Position numbers and translations under genes: made by a program. The notes under the pieces are model-generated. The model was not told the DNA's origin. It saw only the letters and a program-made list of their open reading frames with translations, and did not search any database. From Candidatus Kapaibacterium sp. (GTDB taxonomy: Bacteria > Bacteroidota > Ignavibacteria > Kapaibacteriales > UBA4661), in contig JALONG010000013.1 of assembly GCA_025455065.1 (NCBI GenBank), positions 1 to 64,000 on the forward strand: a DNA stretch of 64,000 nt, given 5' to 3'. Below, in pieces: positions 57,999 to 64,000 of this stretch (positions are counted from its first letter, which is position 1; every line of letters starts with the position of its first letter).

Positions 57999-58436
57999 TT
58001 ACAACACCGCTTTGTCCGGCGGAACATAGCCGTAGCGTGCATCAGGCGAGAACAGCACTTCTTTCGAGTAAAATCGTAACGGAAATTCTTTTGCCGCATA
58101 CTCGCTTTCGCAGAGGATATTCGCTAACTCGTGCAAGGGCTTGGATACGCCATTTTCGGCACAAAAACGATAAATCGCATCCAGATAAAACACCGTCAAT
58201 GTCTCGTGATAGCCGCGTTCACGGGGGATGTCGTTCACCGTAGGCGCTCCGCAATGAGGATTGTAGCGGTTGATACCCGTGCGCATGGCACGGAGTGCCT
58301 CAGAAGGCGTGTTGTTGAGCGCATACCACAGCCCTACGGTGAAATGCGCAGCGTGTGTCCATTCCGCACAAGGCAAAATGCAGGTTTCAAAAGCATTGAT
58401 AAGCCGCAGTACGTCTGTGTCGGTGGTGTAAAGCAT
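57999..58436 (-). CDS. Conserved-looking protein of unknown function
   Basis: 145 residues from the ATG at 58436 (MLYTTDTDVLRL); a TTG frame extends to 58469. Mostly helical, with distinctive phrases that look like conserved family positions: ILPCAEWTHAAHFTVGLWY, INRYNPHCGAPTVN, RGYHETLTVFYLDAIYRF. Several His and an acidic residue (EWTHAAH, GYHET) could bind metal, which is only a guess. No signal peptide. It lies 104 nt downstream of the VWA-repeat-OmpA gene on the same strand. Confidence 0.65.
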   Translation of the reverse strand: MLYTTDTDVLRLINAFETCILPCAEWTHAAHFTVGLWYALNNTPSEALRAMRTGINRYNPHCGAPTVNDIPRERGYHETLTVFYLDAIYRFCAENGVSKPLHELANILCESEYAAKEFPLRFYSKEVLFSPDARYGYVPPDKAVL

Positions 58437-58540
58437 GAGATTGGTATGAGTAAAAAGTGGGTATTGCAATCAGCTTGTTTAGCGGCTGAAGACGTGCGAG
58501 AATGCGGCTCGGCTAAGGATTGGAAATCAGTTTTCCAAAA

Positions 58541-61531
58541 TCACCGCGCAATAATCGCAAATTCCGTCCGGCGATTTTTCTGGCGGTCATCCTCCGTCTC
58601 ATTCGTTGCCACAGGCTGCGACATTCCGTAGCCCTTTGACCGCAAGCGCTCCGACTTCACGCCCCGCTCCACAAGCGCCTGTACGACGGCGGCGGCACGC
58701 AGTTCCGACAAGCGTTGATTAAATTCCTCGCCGCCGATATTGTCGGTGTGTCCGCGAATTTCGATTTTTGTGCGCGGCGCGTTCAGCATTGCTCCGGCGA
58801 TAGCATCCAGCATTGGTGCGGATTCGGGGCGAATTTCCGCTTTTTTGTAGTCGAAATAAATTTTGGTGGTGGAAAAGACCGTGTTCAGCGTGTCGAACAT
58901 ATTAAACGGCGATTTGTCTATCTCGAAAAATGCCGCTAACTCCTTGCCCGTCCTGCGTCGCCCGTTGCGGTCAAGCCCGTTTTTATCGAAACCAAAACGG
59001 TCGAAACCGTTTTTATTAAATCCGTTGCGGTTAAATCCATTGCGGTCGTAACCGTTACGGTCATAGCCATTGCCGTCAAAGCGGCTTCCCGACTTGTGTT
59101 TGCCGTTGCGGTCGAAGCCAAAACGGTTGAAGCCGTTTCGGTCAAAGCCGTCTTTATCAAAACCGTCTTCCGCAAACGAACCGCCTGAACGGTGCTTCCC
59201 GTCTCGGTTAAACCCGTTTCGGTCAAAACCGCTATTATCAAAACCGAGAATATTAAACCCTTTGTCGTCAAACGCGCCACCGCGCTTGTGCAAACCGTTG
59301 CGGTCAAAGCCGCTTCGATTATAGCCGTCCTTGTTGAAGCCGTTTTTGTCAAAACCATTGCGGTCGTAGCCGTTTTTGTCAAAGCCGTTTTTATCAAAGC
59401 CGTCCGTGCCGAACCGTGAGCCATTTTTCCCGTTGCCGTTTTTGTCTAAACCGTTTCTATCAAAGCCGTTTTTATCAAAACCCTGAGTATTGAAGCCGTT
59501 TCTATCGAAGCCGTTTTTGTCAAAACCGTTCATGTCGTAACCGTTACGGTCGAAGCGTGTTCCGTTTTGATTGTTGCCGTTTTTATCAAATCCGTAACGA
59601 TTCAAACCATTGCTATTAAAGCCGTTGCGGTCGAAGCCGTTGCCGTCAAACCCGTTTTTATCGTAACCGTTTTTGTCGAAGCCGTTGCCGTCAAAGCCTG
59701 TTCCGTTCTTGTGTTTGCCGTTTTTGTCGAACCCGTTTTTATCAAAGCCGCTTCCGTCGTAGCCGTTAGAAGCAAAGCCCGTACCGCCTGAGCCGTCAAA
59801 TCCCGAACCGTTGCGGTGGATCCCGCCGCGATTAAATCCGTTGGCATTGTAACCGTCAGCGCCGTACCCGCGCTTGTCGAAGCCGTTATTATCAAAGCGC
59901 GTTCCGTTTTTGTTAAAGCCGCTCAGGTCGAAGCCGTTGCCGTCAAACCCGTTTTTGTCGTACCCGTTGCGGTCGAAGCCGTTGCGGTCAAAACCATTGC
60001 TATTGAAGCCGTTTGCATCAAAGCCGTTGCGGTCGAAACCGTCGCGCCCGAAGCCGTTTTTGTCAAAGCCGTTGCGGTCGAAGCCATCGCGCCCGAAGCC
60101 ATTTTTATCGAAGCCGTTATTATTAAAACCGTTTCGGTCAAAACCATTTTTATCGAAACCGTTTTTATCGTAGCCGTCTTTATCAAAAGCGCTTGCTTTT
60201 GCGCCATTGCGGTCTTTGCCGTCACGCCCGAAGCCGCGTTTATTAAAGCCGTCTTTGCCGAAACCGTCCTTGTCGAAGCCGTTTTTATCAAACCCATTGC
60301 CGTCGAAGGCGCTTCCGTTCTTATGTTTGCCGTTTTTGTCAAAACCGTTTTTGTCAAAGCCGTCTTTACCGAAACCATTTGGGTCGAAACCGTCTTTGTC
60401 GAAGCCGTTGCGGTCAAAGCCGTTTATATCGAAGCCGTTGCTGTTAAAACCGTCAGCATCAAAGCCAAATTCACCGTCGCCACGCCCGTTTAAGGCAATT
60501 TTTACACGGCTTCGCCCAACGTAGGGCGTGGCGCTGTAACTGATTTTGTAGAAATTCCTCAAACTTTCGTAAATGTCCTTGAACACCGATTGAAACTCGC
60601 TTTTCGACCGCACTTTGTAAAACTTTCCTCCCGTCAAACTCGCCAACTCCTTCAACGTCGAATCATTCGTGTACCCAAAACCAACAGGAAATATCCGCAC
60701 GTTCTGCGCTTTTGCCAAACGGAATAACTCCGCATCCGTTGTCTTCGACGCATTGTCTTCGCCGTCGGTAAAGACCACCATTGCTCGGGGCGTACTCACA
60801 TTTGCCGTTGTCAGCTGCTCTATGGATGCCTTCATCCCATCATAGAGCGCCGTGTAAAGCCCATAACCGCTCAAATCCGTGTTCATCAGCGCAGAATCTA
60901 ATTGCCGCAAATCTGCTGTTAAACGCCGTTCTACGGTTACTTTTTTGTCGAACTTTTCAATCGTGATGCGGTCATTCGGGTATTTCATCTTCACAAACAT
61001 CCGCGCCGCTTCCAGCAAATACTGCACCGCTCCTGCCATAGAGCCGCCATGGTCAAGCGTGAGTGCCAGCGCGTAGGTGATAGAATCTTGGTCGCCGTAT
61101 TCGCGCACGGTGTAATCGGTTACTTTCACCGTATCGCCGCCGAGATACTGTGTGATGCCCGTCCAATAGCGCTTGTAAGTGCCTTCGCCTTTGTAGTAAG
61201 GGTCAGCCATGCCGGAGATGAAATTCCCCGAAGAGTCCAGCACACGAGCAAAAACACGGACTTCTTTGGGATAGTCTTCGGATTCGACTTTCCAAACATC
61301 AAGAATGAGACCGTCGGGGTCGGCTTGGGTGATAGGTTTTTTGCCTGTGATATAGAGCGGACGTTTTTCGTTGGAATCCGGCGCAGATTCGGTATTCAGC
61401 GCAAATTCTCGCGTGCGCGTACTACCGCAATCGGTGAGCAGGAGCGCGGAAGCAAGGAAAAAAGTCGTTGTACAAAGAAGCGAAAAGGAGCGCACAAACA
61501 CAGCAGCAATGCGCAAAAACGGGGTTTTCAT
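58541..61531 (-). CDS. VWA - GFDKN pentad-repeat - OmpA surface protein
   Basis: 996 residues. The N-terminus is an export signal ending in LLLTDCG, a possible but imperfect lipobox. Residues ~150-330 form a von Willebrand A domain with a MIDAS-like DHGGSM (Asp about residue 160; the usual third position Ser is Gly) and VVFTDGEDNAS. From about residue 355 to 858 lies an array of about 85 five-residue units with consensus G-F-D-K/R-N, broken at intervals by seven-residue units of the GSxFDGN type. The last ~110 residues are a good OmpA-like peptidoglycan-binding domain (IYFDYKKAEIRPESAPMLD, IRGHTDNIGGEEFNQRLSELRA, GYGMSQPVATNETEDDRQKNRRTEF). Inferred: anchored to peptidoglycan, with the repeat as a long stalk and the VWA as a binding head. 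I know of no described family with this middle. Confidence 0.88.
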   Translation of the reverse strand: MKTPFLRIAAVFVRSFSLLCTTTFFLASALLLTDCGSTRTREFALNTESAPDSNEKRPLYITGKKPITQADPDGLILDVWKVESEDYPKEVRVFARVLDSSGNFISGMADPYYKGEGTYKRYWTGITQYLGGDTVKVTDYTVREYGDQDSITYALALTLDHGGSMAGAVQYLLEAARMFVKMKYPNDRITIEKFDKKVTVERRLTADLRQLDSALMNTDLSGYGLYTALYDGMKASIEQLTTANVSTPRAMVVFTDGEDNASKTTDAELFRLAKAQNVRIFPVGFGYTNDSTLKELASLTGGKFYKVRSKSEFQSVFKDIYESLRNFYKISYSATPYVGRSRVKIALNGRGDGEFGFDADGFNSNGFDINGFDRNGFDKDGFDPNGFGKDGFDKNGFDKNGKHKNGSAFDGNGFDKNGFDKDGFGKDGFNKRGFGRDGKDRNGAKASAFDKDGYDKNGFDKNGFDRNGFNNNGFDKNGFGRDGFDRNGFDKNGFGRDGFDRNGFDANGFNSNGFDRNGFDRNGYDKNGFDGNGFDLSGFNKNGTRFDNNGFDKRGYGADGYNANGFNRGGIHRNGSGFDGSGGTGFASNGYDGSGFDKNGFDKNGKHKNGTGFDGNGFDKNGYDKNGFDGNGFDRNGFNSNGLNRYGFDKNGNNQNGTRFDRNGYDMNGFDKNGFDRNGFNTQGFDKNGFDRNGLDKNGNGKNGSRFGTDGFDKNGFDKNGYDRNGFDKNGFNKDGYNRSGFDRNGLHKRGGAFDDKGFNILGFDNSGFDRNGFNRDGKHRSGGSFAEDGFDKDGFDRNGFNRFGFDRNGKHKSGSRFDGNGYDRNGYDRNGFNRNGFNKNGFDRFGFDKNGLDRNGRRRTGKELAAFFEIDKSPFNMFDTLNTVFSTTKIYFDYKKAEIRPESAPMLDAIAGAMLNAPRTKIEIRGHTDNIGGEEFNQRLSELRAAAVVQALVERGVKSERLRSKGYGMSQPVATNETEDDRQKNRRTEFAIIAR
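58958..60470 (-). repeat. 15-bp-period minisatellite encoding the GFDKN array
   Basis: About 1.5 kb of 15-bp units, with 21-bp units at intervals. The protein blocks hold, in N-to-C order, about 10, 6, 18, 5, 4, 8, 8, 8, 5, 5 and 8 pentads, separated by heptad-like units; the last pentad before most breaks is basic (GKHKN, GLHKR, GKHKS). Because 15 is a multiple of three, other frames also stay open across it, giving long artefactual ORFs. Individual units differ in codon use, so the array is older than a fresh slippage expansion, but length changes remain likely. Confidence 0.9.
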
Positions 61532-61811
61532 GCGTTCAAAAAATCGTTCAACAAAAAACCGACGAAATACGGCGCAGTCTGGTTCGATAGGGTTAGAAAC
61601 AAGAATTGACGGGGTACATGAAGGAAATGGAATAGAGTATGCAAATTCGCAAAGTATGGGCTAAAAACCAACAAGAAAAATCATATGTGGCGTATCGGTA
61701 CATGGGAATACAGCAGGGACAAAAAAAATTCTTACGAGCAGCAAAGTCTCAGTATATTTGCGCTTTGCAGAGTACATCATCAATTCCGCAACACAAGCGC
61801 GTTCATTCATT

Positions 61812-61966
61812 GTAACTGGTCAGTCTTTCCGGGAATAATTGTCCACGAATTGCACGAATCCTCACGAATAATGATAAATCGTAACGTCTTTTTGATTCAA
61901 ACAGGATGAGATTCGTGTCAATTCGTGCGATTCGTGGATAAATTTTTGTGGAACTTGACCAGTTAC
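61812..61966. repeat. 155-bp inverted-repeat element upstream of the decarboxylase
   Basis: The outer arms GTAACTGGTCA (61812-61822) and TGACCAGTTAC (61956-61966) are exact reverse complements. Inside them, two arms of about 27 bp each contain ATTCGTG three times: CACGAAT-type on the left (61843-61869) and ATTCGTG on the right (61911-61937). The whole can fold as a long hairpin or cruciform. It ends 15 nt before the decarboxylase ATG. It may be a dispersed REP/MITE-type element or a regulatory structure. Confidence 0.7.
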
Positions 61967-61981
61967 CATTCAACAACAACA

Positions 61982-63472
61982 ATGCCTCACAACCCAGATT
62001 CTATCAACCATTTCGGCGATATGCCGCCGGAAGAATTTCACCAACACGCCGAAAGCGTCATTGCGTGGATTCGGGACTATCTCGCCCGTGTTTCATCCCC
62101 GAATCTTGAGCAAGTGCCGCGTGTGCTGCCCGCAACAGAGCCGGGCGACGTGCGCAAGCACATTCCACAAAGCCCGCCAATGCTGGGAGAAAGCGTTGCT
62201 GATATTTTACGCGATTTCGAGAACGTCATTGTGCCGAACACGACGCTGTGGAATAACCCGAATTTTTTTGCGTATTTCTCTATCACCGCAAGCAGTATCG
62301 GCATTTTGGCGGAATTTCTCATCGCCGCGCTGAATAATAATTCAATGGTCTGGAAAAGCGGACAAGCCGCAACAGAACTTGAACGCACCGTGCTTGGCTG
62401 GTTGGCGGAGGCAATGGGGCTGCCGCGAGACCTTTGGGGCATGATTTTCGATACCGCCTCCCTCAGCACGATGCAAGCAATCGCCTGTGCGCGGGAAGAA
62501 GCCGGAATCGAAGCACGGGAGCGGGGTTTGGCGGGGCGCGGAGCAGAAGTGCCGCGAATGCGCGTCTATGCGTCGGAACTCGTTCATTCTTCGATTGACA
62601 AAGCCTGTATTACTCTCGGTTTGGGGGCGGAAAATGTTGTCAAAATTCCCGTGAATGAACGTTTGCAAATGCAACCGAAAGCATTGGAAGCAGCAATCAC
62701 ACGGGACAGAGCGGCAGGATATATGCCAATTTGCGTTGTGGGCGTTGTCGGAACGACCTCCGCAGGCAGCAGTGACGATATTACCGCACTGGCAAGCATT
62801 TGTGAGCGAGAAAAAATCTGGCTTCACGTGGATGCGGCGTGGGCTGGTCCGGCGGCAATGCTGGAAGAATGGCGCGACCGCTTTCAAGGCTGGGAACGTG
62901 CAGATTCTATCGTCGTGAACCCGCATAAATGGTTGTTTGTGCCGATTGACCTGAGTGTTTTATACTGCCGAAAGCCTAACGTACTGAAACAAGCATTTAG
63001 CCTCACGCCGGAATATCTGAAAACGACGGAAGATGATGTTGTCGAAAATATGATGGATTACGGCATTCAACTTGGGCGGCGTTTTCGCTCGTTGAAACTC
63101 TGGTTTGTGATGCGGTACTTCGGCGTAGAAGGCATCAAATCTCGTCTTCGTGAGCATATTGCCCTAGCACAACTCTTTGCGGAATTGGTCAAACAGCATC
63201 CTGATTTTGAACTGACTACACCCGTCGAATTTGCGCTCGTCTGCTTCCGCTACAAGCCTGAGAGCCATGCCGGAGCGAGTGAAACAACACTGGAACGCCT
63301 GAACGCAGAACTTGAAGAGCGCATCAATGCTGAGGGCGCAATCTTTCTTGTTCATACGAAATTGCACGATGTTTACACGCTACGCTTTGCCATTGGGAAT
63401 TTGCATACCTCGGAAGCGCACGTGCGGCGGGCGTTTGAGCGCATTACAGGCGTAGCAACGCACGTTCAATAA
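61982..63472 (+). CDS. Group II PLP-dependent decarboxylase (aromatic-L-amino-acid decarboxylase-like)
   Basis: 496 residues from the ATG at 61982 (MPHNPDSINHFGDM); a GTG frame reaches 61925 inside the repeat element. Fold-type I PLP enzyme. Motifs: VRKHIPQSPPMLGES, NPNFFAYFSITASSIGILAEF, GQAATELERTVLGWLAEAMGLP, CVVGVVGTTSAGSSDDI, WLHVDAAWAGPA (cofactor Asp), and VVNPHKWLFVPIDLSVLYCR with the Schiff-base Lys. This is the pattern of tyrosine/DOPA/phenylalanine/tryptophan decarboxylases; the exact amino acid cannot be read. Single gene, ended by a strong terminator. Confidence 0.92.
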   Translation: MPHNPDSINHFGDMPPEEFHQHAESVIAWIRDYLARVSSPNLEQVPRVLPATEPGDVRKHIPQSPPMLGESVADILRDFENVIVPNTTLWNNPNFFAYFSITASSIGILAEFLIAALNNNSMVWKSGQAATELERTVLGWLAEAMGLPRDLWGMIFDTASLSTMQAIACAREEAGIEARERGLAGRGAEVPRMRVYASELVHSSIDKACITLGLGAENVVKIPVNERLQMQPKALEAAITRDRAAGYMPICVVGVVGTTSAGSSDDITALASICEREKIWLHVDAAWAGPAAMLEEWRDRFQGWERADSIVVNPHKWLFVPIDLSVLYCRKPNVLKQAFSLTPEYLKTTEDDVVENMMDYGIQLGRRFRSLKLWFVMRYFGVEGIKSRLREHIALAQLFAELVKQHPDFELTTPVEFALVCFRYKPESHAGASETTLERLNAELEERINAEGAIFLVHTKLHDVYTLRFAIGNLHTSEAHVRRAFERITGVATHVQ

Positions 63473-63502
63473 TAACAACACAAACGAGAATTATCCCCAA
63501 AG

Positions 63503-63537
63503 CCGATACGTTTCAATGTGTATCGGTTTTTTTTTTT
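63503..63537 (+). terminator. Intrinsic terminator of the decarboxylase gene
   Basis: A 7-bp stem CCGATAC (63503-63509) / GTATCGG (63520-63526) with a 10-nt loop is followed by an uninterrupted T run. Confidence 0.88.
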
Positions 63538-63643
63538 GAGAAATTATTGAACGTTGTTTAATTTTTATTGCACGTTTAGAAAATTTCCTGTATGTTGCAC
63601 TTTCAAATCACAACATAGCACATATTCACTTCGTGAGATTGTC

Positions 63644-64000
63644 ATGGAAACATTTATCTCTACACTCTTCCAACGCAGCAGCAGCTTGACGATTCTTGGC
63701 ATTGTCCACTTTGCGGCATTACTTGTGTTTGCGGGATTATCGCTTATTGACCACCGTATGTTGATGGGTGTAAATGTTTGGCTCAAACCCATGAAATTTG
63801 CTGTTTCGATTGGTATTTATTCGTGGACAATGGCGTGGTTTCTGGGCTATCTGCCGGAGAGCAATACAAAAAATACGGTTACGTGGATAATCATTCTCAC
63901 GATGGCGATTGAAACGGCTTGCATTGCCCTTCAAGCGGGGCGCGGTATTCTGTCGCATTTCAATATTTCAACACCACTAAACGGCGCAATTTTTACCACA
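63644..64000 (+). CDS. Integral membrane protein, 5' part only
   Basis: The window ends inside this gene; 119 codons are visible from the ATG at 63644 (METFISTLFQRSSSL). Three hydrophobic helices are clear (ILGIVHFAALLVFAGLSLI, FAVSIGIYSWTMAWFLGYL, WIIILTMAIETACIALQAG), with a WLKPMKFAVS phrase between the first two. I do not recognise a named family. A possible promoter lies at TTG 63568-63570 and TATGTTGC 63591-63598 (20-nt spacer). Confidence 0.75.
   Translation, partial: METFISTLFQRSSSLTILGIVHFAALLVFAGLSLIDHRMLMGVNVWLKPMKFAVSIGIYSWTMAWFLGYLPESNTKNTVTWIIILTMAIETACIALQAGRGILSHFNISTPLNGAIFTT

Noticed and set aside
58958-60470. CRISPR array
   Set aside because: Units are 15-21 bp with no spacers of constant length, they are fully coding on the minus strand, and no cas genes are present.
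59567-60524. Long plus-strand ORFs (up to 225 residues) across the repeat region, made of runs like AVAVKTIAIEAV
   Set aside because: They are shadows of the 15-bp repeat on the minus strand: a period divisible by three keeps several frames open. They have no start signals and no sensible domain.
58541-61531. Pentad array as classical pentapeptide repeats (A[D/N]LxX) or RTX
   Set aside because: The unit is G-F-D-x-N, without the A-D/N-L pattern of pentapeptide-repeat proteins or the GGxGxD nonapeptide of RTX.

Overview
The window looks like a chromosome segment from the Bacteroidota/Chlorobiota (FCB) side of the bacterial tree. The evidence is two SusC/SusD outer-membrane nutrient-uptake pairs, two proteins ending in type IX secretion (T9SS) sorting domains, promoters of the TTG-N19-TAnnTTTG type, many genes with no Shine-Dalgarno sequence, and a CruF-type carotenoid hydratase. 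Base composition is balanced and I see no island-like compositional break by eye. I cannot fix the genus; an ignavibacterial/kapabacterial or cytophagal lineage is a guess.

Layout. 0.3-5.1 kb (minus): a giant secreted M12B-like metalloprotease with five IPT/TIG domains and a T9SS tail. 5.4-6.7 kb: a lone nuoD. 6.9-10.3 kb (minus): a TonB-dependent receptor and a periplasmic coiled-coil protein. 10.5-15.8 kb: a secreted GH13 amylase and a BNR/sortilin-like propeller protein. 15.95-25.64 kb: two consecutive promoter-SusC-SusD-terminator modules that are clearly duplicates. 26-29.8 kb: RNase HI, a GIN-domain protein, a two-lipoyl-domain E2 acyltransferase and a small acidic protein. 30.2-35.4 kb: a chemotaxis-type receptor broken by an in-frame TGA, enzyme I of the PTS with a His-rich extension, and lspA. 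35.5-38.0 kb (minus): an ECF sigma factor with its anti-sigma factor, and an outer-membrane protein. 38.4-39.1 kb: a PIN-toxin/antitoxin pair. 39.3-46.7 kb: an envelope protein, hisD, a MITE-like element, a DinB/YfiT protein, a TPR histidine kinase divergent from a LuxR-type response regulator, lipB and tRNA-Gly(GCC). 46.9-58.4 kb: purE, a second GIN-domain protein, a propeller-SpoIIE phosphatase, a Gcr-family membrane protein, nth, cruF-like, a T9SS protein with 79-residue tandem repeats, and an unassigned protein. 58.5-61.5 kb (minus): a VWA-pentad-repeat-OmpA protein, the most unusual object here. 61.8-64.0 kb: an inverted-repeat element, a PLP decarboxylase and the start of a membrane protein.

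How the genes work together. Much of the window serves the cell envelope: uptake (SusCD, TonB receptor), secreted hydrolases, T9SS cargo, envelope-stress sigma control, lipoprotein processing and an OmpA-anchored repeat protein. Housekeeping genes (nuoD, hisD, purE, lipB, E2, ptsI) stand alone without their usual operon partners, so gene order in this genome appears heavily dispersed.

The best candidates for something undescribed are the roughly 500-residue GFDKN-type pentad array between a VWA and an OmpA domain, the receptor with a single TGA interruption and an unusual C-terminal domain, the His-rich enzyme I behind a coupled 12-codon ORF, and two small inverted-repeat elements (41998-42135 and 61812-61966).
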